Of a DNA stretch of 64,000 bases, positions 25,392 to 34,716 are shown one piece after another. Numbering within the stretch: position 1 is the first letter of the stretch; every line of letters starts with the position of its first letter. This DNA comes from Runella sp. CRIBMP (lineage in GTDB: Bacteria; Bacteroidota; Bacteroidia; Cytophagales; Spirosomataceae). A model generated the notes under the pieces. It was given only the letters and a program-made list of their open reading frames with translations, did not search any database and was not told the DNA's origin. The stretch spans positions 744,001 to 808,000 of the forward strand of contig NZ_JAAAKZ010000002.1 in NCBI RefSeq assembly GCF_009905605.1. The letters are read 5' to 3'. The position numbers and the translations under genes were made by a program.

Positions 25392-27941
25392 TTATTGCTT
25401 TATCAGTTTAAACGCCTGCCACGAAGAATCCTCCTTCTGCAATTTCAAAAAATAAACACCAGCAGGCAGTTTGAAGTCGGTTAAGTTAATACTTAAAAGT
25501 TGATTAGCGATAGAGATAGCATTGTCCAGAATCGGCTGGGTTTGCCCCATCACATTCACCAACTGAATCTTCTGAATCGACACATTATCAGGAAGTTTCA
25601 CATTCAAAAATTGATAACAAGGATTGGGAAACAAAGCCCAGTCGGCCAATGGGATCGGCAGTTTTGTCAGCGGGTCAGTAGCAATGATTTGAAACCGAAA
25701 GGTAGCCGAAGAAATCAGTTCTTTTTGAAAATAGGCATTCCCTTTGACCTGGTATGTTCCGACCACCGTCGGAAAGCCGCCATCGCCCCTAAAAAGCGCA
25801 AAAGGTGAACTTTCAGATTGGGCTTTTTGAACGTGTCCTCCCGATAATTGCAGCTCAAATTCATCAAAAACGGCGTCGCAAGTAGCATAAATATTCAACA
25901 AAGGAGGCAGATCAGATGAGGACAGAACCTCTTCATTTTGAAGCCTTTTGATTAAAAAACGCTCCCCCACTCGGCCCGCCTGAATCAAATCAAACGAAAC
26001 TATGGGATAGCTAATCGTAATCTTGAAGGAAGTTTGGGCCACGGCCTCTTCGTCGTCGTAGGCCCGTACAGTGATGGTATATTCGCCCACGGCATCGGCA
26101 AGCCCCCGAATTTCTCGGCGTCGAAACTGCGCCCATGAAGGTAATCCAGTGACTTCTAAACGCGTAATAAAACCATCAAAATCGACAAAAATACTATCAG
26201 AAAAAGTGAATGTAAAGGGTTGTTTATAAACTCCTTTTACATTTTGGATAGGTTTTTGAACAATCGGAATTTGGTTCGTTCGGCCAACATTATTCACGAT
26301 TATGGTAAAATTAGTTTCGACCGAAGCACCATCATCATCGGTAGCACGCAGGAGCATAGTAAAGCTCCCTGTTTGGGGAGGAGTACCCGAAAAAACGTTG
26401 TTTTTGAACGTCAGCCAAGAGGGTATGTTGTTGATAACAACGGTGTCTATGATTCCGTCAATGTCGGCAAAAACTTCTGAACTCAAGCGATAAGAAAACG
26501 CATTATTGACTTTGGCAATTTTTGTGGGTAGCGAATTTCTGACGACAGGCACCTGATTGATAGAACCTTGGAGAGAATCGACCAATAAATCTTCCACCAT
26601 CCGAATAGCCACTGGCTTCCGGTTTGACTCATGCCCCGCCCGGTTCAGCCATTCTCCGTACACCCCGCCACTATAATAGCCAAACTCCACTACCCGCGAC
26701 AGCGTATAATCCATGTAAGCCACTGGTGATACCTCCGCATACGGTTTTTTGAGCCATTTAGGAACGCTGGCTTGAATAATGGGCCGTACAACGTCCAGCG
26801 CCGCTTGGGTAGCAATGACTATACTCACCCAATGTGCACCGTGTTCAAAATTTTCATCAATTTGACGAGTAATCAATTCTGGGCTATGTTTGGGATCAGG
26901 ATATACCTCATTCAGTACCCATTGGCCTGGCAAAACGTTACTCCTTAAAAGATCGGTTGAAAAGCGGTGATCGTACTGCAAATCGTCGTTGATTTTGACC
27001 CCATCGGTCGAACGATTCAAATCACGGAAAGCCAATGTACCGTTAAACACGCTGATTTGATCAAAGACCGAACCAAAGTCCGTGATAACGCGGTAGGTGC
27101 TGTTTACACTTTTGATGGTTTGGGTGGTTTGTTCCACAAACTGTTTGAAGATGGCATGACGAAATACGTACCAATCTCGGCCTGATTGCCCCCAAAAAAC
27201 CTGTTCGCGGTATTTAAGTGATACGGGAGGGGTTACTTCTTCAAAACTTTTGTATTCGGTTTGCCAAAAAACATTCAGACGCTCAATTTTTTTGTACCTG
27301 CGGCTTAGCCAAATCCGAAACTCCTGCTGCATGACGGGCGAATAATCAAAAACCGTCGGGTAATTATAGCCTTCAGGCGCGTTTTCGTGATAATATCCCG
27401 TTTCTTGCGTAGGTGTCGTCGAAACCGATACCCACGAAATCACCCCTTGTTGTTGCAGATTGTTATATCGTTGGCATACTTCTTTGATAAAAGCCCGTGC
27501 TTTTTCTACCGAAGGTCGATGGGCATAACTAAAATAGGTAGCGCTGTAGCCCGAAATCAAAGCCTGTCCTTGCTGGTCGCGTTGGCGGTGTTCGTTATCC
27601 CAAAACCCCTGAATCCGACTGACATGCCGCCCTACCAAGATTCGAAGGGCTATTTTTACCCCCAATTTTTGGGCCAAATTAATTTGGGTGTCATACTTAC
27701 GCCAGTCGGCCTGCGAAGTAGCAGTTGTGTATACCTGATCCCAGTAGATGGTTAAATGAACAGCATTACACCCTGCTTTGACCCCGCCCTCCAACAAATC
27801 CAAGTCCACATCCAACGACCGGTTGGTATTTAAAAGCAACACGGCCAAATACCGCTGTTGATCATTGGCAAAAGTAAGGGAGGAATACAATAGCGAAGCA
27901 ATCCAAAAACCCCACAAATATCTACGCTTCAACTGCCTCAT
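25392..27941 (-). CDS. T9SS-exported glycoside-hydrolase-like protein with two Ig-like repeats
   Basis: 849 residues, paralogous over its whole length to the downstream protein but with two instead of four putative-Ig repeats. A signal peptide (about 1-25) is followed by a barrel-like domain with the same candidate Glu residues (TQETGYY and LNEVYPD), two Ig-like domains (about 470-660), a linker domain and a T9SS type A sorting signal (WALFPNPCYQ to the end). The two genes are 7 bp apart and surely cotranscribed. Loss or gain of Ig repeats is the main difference. Confidence 0.75.
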   Translation of the reverse strand: MRQLKRRYLWGFWIASLLYSSLTFANDQQRYLAVLLLNTNRSLDVDLDLLEGGVKAGCNAVHLTIYWDQVYTTATSQADWRKYDTQINLAQKLGVKIALRILVGRHVSRIQGFWDNEHRQRDQQGQALISGYSATYFSYAHRPSVEKARAFIKEVCQRYNNLQQQGVISWVSVSTTPTQETGYYHENAPEGYNYPTVFDYSPVMQQEFRIWLSRRYKKIERLNVFWQTEYKSFEEVTPPVSLKYREQVFWGQSGRDWYVFRHAIFKQFVEQTTQTIKSVNSTYRVITDFGSVFDQISVFNGTLAFRDLNRSTDGVKINDDLQYDHRFSTDLLRSNVLPGQWVLNEVYPDPKHSPELITRQIDENFEHGAHWVSIVIATQAALDVVRPIIQASVPKWLKKPYAEVSPVAYMDYTLSRVVEFGYYSGGVYGEWLNRAGHESNRKPVAIRMVEDLLVDSLQGSINQVPVVRNSLPTKIAKVNNAFSYRLSSEVFADIDGIIDTVVINNIPSWLTFKNNVFSGTPPQTGSFTMLLRATDDDGASVETNFTIIVNNVGRTNQIPIVQKPIQNVKGVYKQPFTFTFSDSIFVDFDGFITRLEVTGLPSWAQFRRREIRGLADAVGEYTITVRAYDDEEAVAQTSFKITISYPIVSFDLIQAGRVGERFLIKRLQNEEVLSSSDLPPLLNIYATCDAVFDEFELQLSGGHVQKAQSESSPFALFRGDGGFPTVVGTYQVKGNAYFQKELISSATFRFQIIATDPLTKLPIPLADWALFPNPCYQFLNVKLPDNVSIQKIQLVNVMGQTQPILDNAISIANQLLSINLTDFKLPAGVYFLKLQKEDSSWQAFKLIKQ

Positions 27942-27970
27942 TTAGGTTAAGTTAAGGTTATTAAAAACAT

Positions 27971-28015
27971 AAAAAGTCAGCAGTTGTGCAATATTGGTGG
28001 AATTGCGTAACTGCT
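27971..28015 (-). terminator. Terminator after the lipoprotein gene
   Basis: Leftward, a stem AGCAGTT ... AACTGCT with an inner ATTG/CAAT pairing and a 9-nt loop is followed by GACTTTTTATGTTTTT. It lies just 3' of the 28044 lipoprotein stop. Confidence 0.55.
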
Positions 28016-28043
28016 AACTTTCTAAATCTTAACGTATGATTAA

Positions 28044-28556
28044 CTATTGGGCTTTTTTACCCGTAATACGGAAAGTATACGTATAGGCTACTCCAGAGCT
28101 GTCTTTATCATTGGTCACCTCCTCGATTGTAATGGCATTTTTGCCAATCGTACCAATTTTAACGCCTGTATCTAGCATGTCAAATTCGCCAGAAGAACCT
28201 TCAATTTTCTTTAATTCGATACCTGTAAAGGCGGAATTGCTCTTTTCGGTCTGTCCGTTTGATAACTTTGCCGTTTGGGTAAACGTCACGGTTACGATGT
28301 TTGACGCCGTTTTGGCAACATCCAATACCGCGTTTACTTCATAACTAATGCCCGTACTCGTTTTCCCTTTTACGGGATAATTGGTTGTTTCGGCATATTC
28401 AGAAGTAGAAGTAGCATATTTGATAGCTTCGGTAAGTTTTTCCACGGTGTAGCTCCCAATCACTTGCTCGGCGGGTTCTGGTTCTGGCTCAGATTTTGAA
28501 CATCCTGCCAACATGGCTGAAGTAATAAATAGTGCAGCGTAAAGATATTTTTTCAT
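28044..28556 (-). CDS. Hypothetical lipoprotein
   Basis: 170 residues from the ATG at 28556, chosen because MKKYLYAALFITSAMLAGC is a clean lipoprotein signal. A longer frame reaches 28604. The mature part begins with a Glu/Pro-rich spacer (SEPEPEPAEQ) and continues as a beta-rich domain of about 130 residues with no known motif. Its own terminator follows. It is probably a periplasmic or surface lipoprotein of Bacteroidota. Confidence 0.75.
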   Translation of the reverse strand: MKKYLYAALFITSAMLAGCSKSEPEPEPAEQVIGSYTVEKLTEAIKYATSTSEYAETTNYPVKGKTSTGISYEVNAVLDVAKTASNIVTVTFTQTAKLSNGQTEKSNSAFTGIELKKIEGSSGEFDMLDTGVKIGTIGKNAITIEEVTNDKDSSGVAYTYTFRITGKKAQ

Positions 28557-28707
28557 ATCACTAAAGTTTGTAGAATGGTTTTCAGTATTAATACAACGAA
28601 ACAAAGTATAAAATTAGTCAAATATTAGCAAATAAAAACACCCAAAAAAGGTTATTTTCCCCATTGATAGGCCCTGACTGGGCATTTAGAATATGGTTTG
28701 TGCTTTA

Positions 28708-29319
28708 TTATTGCCAATAATCATATTGGGCATAACGCGCCGCTTCGTCGGCTACTTCTTTGCCCAGCAATTTACTGACTACGTAATAAGACATGTCTAT
28801 GCCTGCTGATACACCCGCAGAAAGGATGACTTGGCCATTATCAACGTATCGAACTCCTTCTAGTACCTCAATCGTTGGAGAAATGGCCCTTAAGGCATCC
28901 AATGCTTTATAATGGGTCGTGGCTTGCAGTCCTTCCAAAAGCCCCGCTTTACCCAAAATCAAGGCCCCCGTACAGACCGAAAGAACCAGTTCAACGTGAG
29001 CAGCGTGCTTTTTTACCCACTCCAACACCACATCATTGTCCATTTCTCGACGACTTCCAAAAGCCACTCCTTCGGGAGTAAAACCGCCTCCACCCGGAAT
29101 AAGAATCAGGTCAGGTTCGGGGCAGGTATCCAACAAATAATCGGGAATAACGGTCAGTCCGTTGCGGGCCACCACGGGGGATTTCTCAGCAACTGTGTAA
29201 ACGTGGAAAGGTTTCTCCGTAAATGTCCGTAATCCAGTTACGCTAAAAACCTCGTAAGGGCCCGCAAAATCGAGCACTTCTACCTCATCGAATAAGAAAA
29301 TGGCTACATTTCGGGTCAT
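28708..29319 (-). CDS. DJ-1/PfpI family protein
   Basis: 203 residues, a single glutamine-amidotransferase-like (DJ-1/PfpI) domain. The nucleophile elbow SVCTGALILG has the Cys, and DILV-type strands plus a conserved Glu (DEVEVLDFAGPYE) complete the site. The layout is closest to the isocyanide-hydratase/ThiJ-like branch used in detoxification or as a regulator domain without an HTH. No DNA-binding domain is attached. It follows the EamA transporter gene by 42 bp on the same strand. Confidence 0.88.
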   Translation of the reverse strand: MTRNVAIFLFDEVEVLDFAGPYEVFSVTGLRTFTEKPFHVYTVAEKSPVVARNGLTVIPDYLLDTCPEPDLILIPGGGGFTPEGVAFGSRREMDNDVVLEWVKKHAAHVELVLSVCTGALILGKAGLLEGLQATTHYKALDALRAISPTIEVLEGVRYVDNGQVILSAGVSAGIDMSYYVVSKLLGKEVADEAARYAQYDYWQ

Positions 29320-29361
29320 GGGAACGTATGAATTTTGTTAAAAAATGGTCAGAGAAACGCA

Positions 29362-30279
29362 CTAACGCAAATTGCCAGCTTTGGCCGAAGCTCTTCGGCC
29401 AAATGTTATCAAAACTACACCCGTCAGAACCACCGCCGAAGCAACCAGCGAGCGAGTGCTTAATTTTTCGTTTACCACTAGCCACCCTAAAATCATCGCC
29501 ACTACTGGGTTGACATACGCATAGGTGGCGGTCAAAGAAGGGGCTGCATGGTGCAACAACCAAACGTAAGCCGAATACCCCACAAAAGAACCCATCACAA
29601 TCAGATAAAGTAAGGCCATGTAGGTTTGATGGGTCATGTTATCGAAGGCTTTAAAGCCATTTGGCTCCAAAAACAAGCTCATCACCAAGGAGAAAACTCC
29701 CCCGCCCAACATCTGAATCGCGGTGGTCTGCATTTGAGGAGGCATGTCTAAATACGGGGATTGTAACGACCCCCACGCCCAAGTAATTGACCCGATAAAA
29801 ACCAAAAAAGCGGGGAATAAGGGGATTTCACGTTGGGTGAGGTTCTCTCCGGGATTTAATAAAATATACATACCAATCAGACCAACCCCCAAACCAACCG
29901 CCGTCAACCACGAAGGTTTTTGTTTCCCAAAGAAGTAATAATCCAAACCCACCATCCAGCCTGGCAGCGTGGCTACCAGCAACGCCACCAACCCCGTAGG
30001 CATAAATCCAATGGCGTAGGCAACGGCGCAGTTTCCGACACCGCTCAAAAGCATACCAATCCAAGCCGCTGAAAGCCATTGCTTTATACTCGGAATAGAA
30101 TATCCACGAAGCAGCGTAAACAAAAAGAAGATAACACCACCCACCAGAAACCGAATGGCATTGGTCAACAACGGCGGTAGCACTTCAATAGCGTATCGAA
30201 CCCCCAAGAAGGTAGAGCCCCATACAACATACACAATGACCAGATTGGCCCAAAGTTTTACGGAAGAAGATTGTTGCAT
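29362..30279 (-). CDS. EamA/DMT family transporter
   Basis: 305 residues with about ten hydrophobic segments in two repeats, the EamA (drug/metabolite transporter) layout. The first repeat starts with WGSTFLGVRYAIE, a signature of this family; the second starts near residue 155. It exports or imports a small metabolite across the inner membrane. The substrate cannot be inferred. It lies between pgeF and the DJ-1/PfpI gene in one orientation. Confidence 0.9.
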   Translation of the reverse strand: MQQSSSVKLWANLVIVYVVWGSTFLGVRYAIEVLPPLLTNAIRFLVGGVIFFLFTLLRGYSIPSIKQWLSAAWIGMLLSGVGNCAVAYAIGFMPTGLVALLVATLPGWMVGLDYYFFGKQKPSWLTAVGLGVGLIGMYILLNPGENLTQREIPLFPAFLVFIGSITWAWGSLQSPYLDMPPQMQTTAIQMLGGGVFSLVMSLFLEPNGFKAFDNMTHQTYMALLYLIVMGSFVGYSAYVWLLHHAAPSLTATYAYVNPVVAMILGWLVVNEKLSTRSLVASAVVLTGVVLITFGRRASAKAGNLR

Positions 30280-30331
30280 TGTATCATGTTAGGCCGAGCG
30301 AGGTTATTTTTTCAATAACGTTTACCGTATG

Positions 30332-31084
30332 TTAAGCATTTTTCATCCCAATTACGGCCAACATCCGCCCGGTTTGGCCATTTTCCAAACGATAGGAGAA
30401 GTAATGGTCATTATGGGTAATGGTTGAATACGGTGATATTTCAATCCGCTCAGAAGGAATCCCAAAATTTTCTAACTGCGCGGCATTGGCGCGTTTTAAG
30501 TCCACCAAATACTTTCCCCTGCCCGTATCAAACCGTTTGAATTTATCAGGAAACTGCTCCGCTACTTCCTCTCCCACTTCAAAAGCATTTTCATCGATGC
30601 ACGTACCCACGTAGGCGAAGCAATCACCTGGAGCAGTGCCGTATTCGGCGTGCATGGTTTCGAGGGTTTTATAGACCAGTTGAGACACCGTGCCCCGCCA
30701 TCCAGCATGGACCGCCCCAACAACCCGACGATGAGCGTCATAAATCAACACGGGGGTACAATCGGCAACGGTGACCCCAAGCACAACCTCTGGCACCTCC
30801 GTGACGAGCGCATCAAAGCCTTCGGCTCGGCCCGGTTGGGTAACTATTTGAATGCTGTCTCCGTGTACTTGATGAGAGGAGGCAACTTTAGCTTCCGAAA
30901 TATTCAACTTTTCAAAAAAAAGTCGTCGGTTTTCTAGCACATTCTCGGGCGCATCTTTGGTATTAATGCCTAGGTTAAGCGACGAAAAAGGAGGCGCGCT
31001 CACCCCACCGTGGCGCCTGCTTTCTGCTGCAATGAGGTTAGGAAAGCGTTGAAAAATGGTGGGCGAGTGAAATAATTGCATCAT
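30332..31084 (-). CDS. pgeF: Peptidoglycan editing factor PgeF (multicopper polyphenol oxidase fold)
   Basis: 250 residues, normal length. Family residues are visible: HQVHGD, the active Cys in TVADCTP, and HAGWRG. PgeF/YfiH proteins are cytoplasmic enzymes reported to remove wrongly incorporated residues from peptidoglycan precursors and also to act on purine nucleosides. The start is 10 bp from the stop of pyrE, so the two genes form an operon with a plausible nucleotide-metabolism link. Confidence 0.9.
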   Translation of the reverse strand: MMQLFHSPTIFQRFPNLIAAESRRHGGVSAPPFSSLNLGINTKDAPENVLENRRLFFEKLNISEAKVASSHQVHGDSIQIVTQPGRAEGFDALVTEVPEVVLGVTVADCTPVLIYDAHRRVVGAVHAGWRGTVSQLVYKTLETMHAEYGTAPGDCFAYVGTCIDENAFEVGEEVAEQFPDKFKRFDTGRGKYLVDLKRANAAQLENFGIPSERIEISPYSTITHNDHYFSYRLENGQTGRMLAVIGMKNA

Positions 31085-31094
31085 TTATAGTAAT

Positions 31095-31751
31095 TTACAC
31101 ACCCCAGTTTCCGGGATATTCCCGCCATTTAGATAGTGTTTCTAATTGGCTTGACTCGATATAGTCTAATTTGAGGGCTTCGGTCAGTAAGCAATCATAG
31201 TTGCTCAACGACACCAATTCGACGCCTTTCTGCTTAAAATTTTCATCGGCAATGGAAAAGCCATAGGTAAAAATCGAAATCATTCCCAAAACCTCCACGC
31301 CGGCTTCCCGCAGTACATCTACTACTTTGAGGGAGCTTCCGCCCGTAGAAATAAGGTCTTCAAGTACTACTACTTTTTGACCCGCCAAGACCCGGCCTTC
31401 AATTTGGTTGCCCATACCGTGTTTTTTGGGTTCAGGACGCACATAAGCATAAGGCAAATGCAACACATCAGCCACCAAAGCGCCCTGCGCAATACCCGCA
31501 GTGGCTACTCCTGCAATAAGCTCAACGGCCGGAAAATGGCTTTTGATGGCTCCCGCCAAGGCGTTTTTGATGAAAGTCCGCACTTCAGGAAACGAAAGTG
31601 CCAGACGATTGTCACAATAAATGGGTGAATTCCAGCCTGAACTCCATTTGAAGGGCTGATCGGGGCGAAGTTGAATCGCTTCAATGTTTAATAAATACGC
31701 CGCAACTTGGCGGGCTACTTCCGGTCGATTCACGGCTACAGTGGTTTGCAT
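31095..31751 (-). CDS. pyrE: Orotate phosphoribosyltransferase
   Basis: 218 residues. It joins orotate to PRPP to make OMP in pyrimidine synthesis. The PRPP-binding motif VVVLEDLISTGGSS and the substrate region (SGWNSPIYCDNR) are intact. It heads the pyrE-pgeF unit; a TAnnTTTG match (TAGTTTTG) lies 29 bp upstream of its start (31780-31787). Normal length and no anomalies. Confidence 0.95.
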   Translation of the reverse strand: MQTTVAVNRPEVARQVAAYLLNIEAIQLRPDQPFKWSSGWNSPIYCDNRLALSFPEVRTFIKNALAGAIKSHFPAVELIAGVATAGIAQGALVADVLHLPYAYVRPEPKKHGMGNQIEGRVLAGQKVVVLEDLISTGGSSLKVVDVLREAGVEVLGMISIFTYGFSIADENFKQKGVELVSLSNYDCLLTEALKLDYIESSQLETLSKWREYPGNWGV

Positions 31752-31779
31752 GAACGGTGTAAAGATGTTTTTAATCCTG

Positions 31780-31787
31780 CAAAACTA
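31780..31787 (-). promoter_or_regulatory. -7 element of pyrE
   Basis: TAGTTTTG on the minus strand matches TAnnTTTG, 29 bp from the pyrE ATG. The expected -33 position falls in the terminator hairpin of the upstream gene and shows no clear TTTG at the usual distance. Confidence 0.4.
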
Positions 31788-31794
31788 CGCATAA

Positions 31795-31827
31795 AAAAGA
31801 ATGGTTGGGGATGCCAACCATTCTTTT
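31795..31827 (-). terminator. Intrinsic terminator of the universal stress gene
   Basis: A perfect 14-bp stem, AAAAGAATGGTTGG and its complement with a 5-nt loop, is followed leftwards by a T run. It lies 27 bp past the stop of the usp gene and just before the pyrE promoter. Confidence 0.85.
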
Positions 31828-31854
31828 AAAAGAGCAAGGAATAAAATTTCTCCG

Positions 31855-32667
31855 TTAATGACTCACCATTACGGCCATTTCGGCGTGATTGACCACATCT
31901 TCGGCAACACTGCCGTAAATAAAATGTTGGATTCCTGTACGCCCGTGGGTATACATTACGATAATGTCGGCTCCCACTTTTCTGGCATAATTTAAGATTC
32001 CTTTCTCAATGGTATTGGCTTCGACAATCTCAAATTGATAGGTACTGTACCCCAGTTCAAGGGCCCATTTCCCAACTTTTTCGCGCAATGCCACTTCATC
32101 AAAAATTTTGGTGCCGTTGTCTACATATACAAAATGAGGATTGATGTTTGATTTATCCAGCAATTTTGTAGAGGTTTTTACAAACTGCTCATTTTCAAAA
32201 TCTACGGCAAATACCACATTATTAAACTCACTCACGGGTGATTTTACGACCAACACTGGACAGGTTGCTTTTCGTACCACATGCTCTGCATTAGACCCTT
32301 TCGTCCATTCTTTCCAACCGCTTGCCCCCGTCGAACCCATCACCACTAAATCAGCCTCTTGGTGCAAAACGGCCTCGGCCAGCGTTTCGTTTTCTCTTAC
32401 TACTTTCAGTTTAAAACTAACACCCGCATAAGCAGGTCTATCAATCATATCTTTGAGCCGGTCTTTTGATTCTTGGGTCAGAAAACGGTAATAATCTTCC
32501 TTGCCGTCAAAAAAATCATTATCAATCATGGTATATTCTACCGTTGGAAAAATCAATCGTTTGAGCAACACAATGGTTGAGTTGTGCTTTTTAGCAATCT
32601 CAACGGCCACGTCTAGGGCATATTCAGAAACATCGCTTAAATCGGTAGGTACAAGAATCGTTTTCAT
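31855..32667 (-). CDS. Universal stress protein with two UspA domains
   Basis: 270 residues from the ATG at 32667, which starts the canonical MKTILVPTDLSDVS. A longer frame begins at 32700. Two UspA folds are fused: residues 1-145, ending in the ATP-binding pattern VVMGSTGASGWKEW, and about 150-270 with VMYTHGRTGIQHF. Such proteins respond to stress, often binding ATP. It ends in a strong terminator and is divergent from porX. Confidence 0.9.
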   Translation of the reverse strand: MKTILVPTDLSDVSEYALDVAVEIAKKHNSTIVLLKRLIFPTVEYTMIDNDFFDGKEDYYRFLTQESKDRLKDMIDRPAYAGVSFKLKVVRENETLAEAVLHQEADLVVMGSTGASGWKEWTKGSNAEHVVRKATCPVLVVKSPVSEFNNVVFAVDFENEQFVKTSTKLLDKSNINPHFVYVDNGTKIFDEVALREKVGKWALELGYSTYQFEIVEANTIEKGILNYARKVGADIIVMYTHGRTGIQHFIYGSVAEDVVNHAEMAVMVSH

Positions 32668-32878
32668 TGGATGAATGGATTTGTTGGTTATCTTCCGCAA
32701 TTTCCGTTCATTAGCTATTTTAAAATATGATTATTGGCAGTTATGTTTGATGATTAATGTCACTCTACAAACAATTATTCAATTCGCAAGTCGTTAGGAG
32801 AGATACATTTTGGGCTTTGATTTTTACTGCATAAGCCCCTTCGTATTTTTTCAATCAAAACATCTTATCAACTATCTT

Positions 32879-34441
32879 ATGGCAAATATTCTTTGGGCAG
32901 ATGATGAAATAGATTTATTAAAACCACATATTTTATTTCTTACCGGCAAAGGCTACACCATCACCCCCGTCAATAGTGGTTCTGATGCTCTCGATAAAGT
33001 AGAACACGAACGATTCGACGTGGTTTTTCTGGACGAAAATATGCCTGGACTTTCAGGTCTCGAAACCCTCGCGCAGATAAAACAATTACGCCCCAATCTT
33101 CCGGTGGTCATGATTACCAAGAGCGAAGAGGAACGTATAATGGAAGAAGCCATCGGCTCCCGCATTGCCGATTATCTCATCAAGCCACTTAATCCTAATC
33201 AAATCCTCCTTTCGGTCAAAAAAATTCTGGATAACAAGCGGTTGGTCAGCGAAAAAACCAACATCAGCTACATGCAGGAGTTTCGGCAATTGGCCATGCA
33301 ATACCAAGACCGCATCGGCCATGCGGAGTGGGTCGAATTATATAAAAAATTGATTTACTGGGAATTAGAACTCGAAAACACGCAAGACAAAAGCATGGAG
33401 GAGATTCTGTCAACCCAGAAAGAAGAGGCCAACAACAATTTTTGCAAGTTTGTCCTCGATAATTATGAAGACTGGCTCAATGACCCCAACGCTGACAAGC
33501 CGATTTTGTCGCATCAGCTGATGAAACGCAAAGTATTTCCGTTGATGAAACAGACGGAGCCCTTGTTTTTTATTCTGATTGATAATCTACGTTATGACCA
33601 GTGGAAAGTAGTCGAGCCGCTGTTGAGCGAGTTTTTTACGGTCGAAGAAGAATCTTCGTATTATTCAATTCTGCCTACCACCACCGGTTTTGCGCGTAAC
33701 TCTATTTTTGCGGGAATTATGCCCAGCGAAATTGAAAAGCAATATCCTAATTGGTGGGTAAACGACGAAAATACCCCCGACGGCGAAGAAGGGCTCAATA
33801 AGCACGAAGAAGATTTGTTGCGCAAACAGTTTGAGCGCAACCGGATGCAGGTGAAGTTTTCGTACAACAAAATCATCAATCAAAATCAGGGGAAGACCCT
33901 CATCGACAACCTTCCCAACCTCTGGAAAAATCACCTGAACGTGGTCGTCTTTAACTTCGTGGACATGCTCTCGCACGCACGCACCGACATGATGATGATC
34001 AAGGAGTTAGCCCCCGATGAGGCCGCGTATCGCTCCATCACCAAATCTTGGTTTCAGCACTCCCCTATCATGGATTTTTTGCAACGAATTGCGGAGAAAA
34101 AAGGGCGCATCATCATCACCACCGACCACGGCATGACGCGGGTGAAAAAACCCGTCAAAATCGTAGGCTACCGCGAAACCAATACCAACTTACGCTACAA
34201 ACAGGGGAAAAATCTCGGCTTCGACGACAACAACCACATCTACGTGTGCCGCCGCCCCGAGCGCTTGTTTTTGCCCAAGCTCAATGTTTCGACGGCCTAC
34301 GTTTTTACCCTCGGCGATTACTTTTTTGCGTATCCCAACAACTTCAACCAGTACGTCAATATGTACCGCGATACCTTCCAGCATGGCGGAGTTTCGATTG
34401 AAGAAATGATTATACCGTTTGTGTTCTTGAAACCTAAGTAA
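32879..34441 (+). CDS. porX: PorX, T9SS response regulator with PglZ domain
   Basis: 520 residues from the ATG at 32879. An upstream frame start at 32810 would add 23 unlikely residues. The receiver domain (1-120) begins ILWADDEIDLL and has the phospho-acceptor Asp52 in FLDENMPG, plus K in YLIKPLN. A helical linker and a PglZ/alkaline-phosphatase-like domain follow, with FILIDNLRYDQW, FNFVDMLSHAR and TTDHGMTR. This fusion is typical of PorX, which with the sensor PorY controls type IX secretion genes in Bacteroidota. Two T9SS cargo genes lie 5 kb away. PorX has been reported to bind zinc and cleave cyclic oligonucleotides. Confidence 0.93.
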   Translation: MANILWADDEIDLLKPHILFLTGKGYTITPVNSGSDALDKVEHERFDVVFLDENMPGLSGLETLAQIKQLRPNLPVVMITKSEEERIMEEAIGSRIADYLIKPLNPNQILLSVKKILDNKRLVSEKTNISYMQEFRQLAMQYQDRIGHAEWVELYKKLIYWELELENTQDKSMEEILSTQKEEANNNFCKFVLDNYEDWLNDPNADKPILSHQLMKRKVFPLMKQTEPLFFILIDNLRYDQWKVVEPLLSEFFTVEEESSYYSILPTTTGFARNSIFAGIMPSEIEKQYPNWWVNDENTPDGEEGLNKHEEDLLRKQFERNRMQVKFSYNKIINQNQGKTLIDNLPNLWKNHLNVVVFNFVDMLSHARTDMMMIKELAPDEAAYRSITKSWFQHSPIMDFLQRIAEKKGRIIITTDHGMTRVKKPVKIVGYRETNTNLRYKQGKNLGFDDNNHIYVCRRPERLFLPKLNVSTAYVFTLGDYFFAYPNNFNQYVNMYRDTFQHGGVSIEEMIIPFVFLKPK

Positions 34442-34467
34442 AATTAGAACAACTCCTATATTCGATT

Positions 34468-34501
34468 AAGGCAGTCCCAAAAATTGGAGGCTGCCTTTTT
34501 T
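34468..34501 (+). terminator. Terminator of porX
   Basis: AAGGCAG ... CTGCCTT with an inner partial pairing is followed by TTTTTT. It lies 27 bp after the porX stop. Confidence 0.75.
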
Positions 34502-34570
34502 ATTAAGTAGTCGATAAAAAGTTCAGGTATTTTTAAAAATATTATCTTCTTAGTAATCAATATGTAATAT

Positions 34571-34640
34571 CAAATCTTTCAACGACTCCTTTGGGTATGA
34601 ATTGATTACCGATTATCGTGTTTATTTGAGTTATGGCTTG
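34571..34640. repeat. Imperfect 70-bp direct repeat, left copy
   Basis: About 85% identical to 37081-37149 by eye, with the core CTTTGGGTATGAATTGATT invariant. The two copies flank the two-gene GH43 cassette. The sequence is not obviously coding in the right-hand copy, because a one-base indel breaks the frame. Confidence 0.7.
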
Positions 34641-34716
34641 AATACCTGATAGAATCCCTACTGGCGCGAATCTTCTTAAATGCTGCTTCAAACGGGCAAC
34701 GGGGTAAAGAATATCC

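Noticed and set aside
32790-32878. porX promoter near 32806 (TACATTTT)
   Set aside because: Only seven of eight consensus bases match and no TTTG is found at a proper distance.
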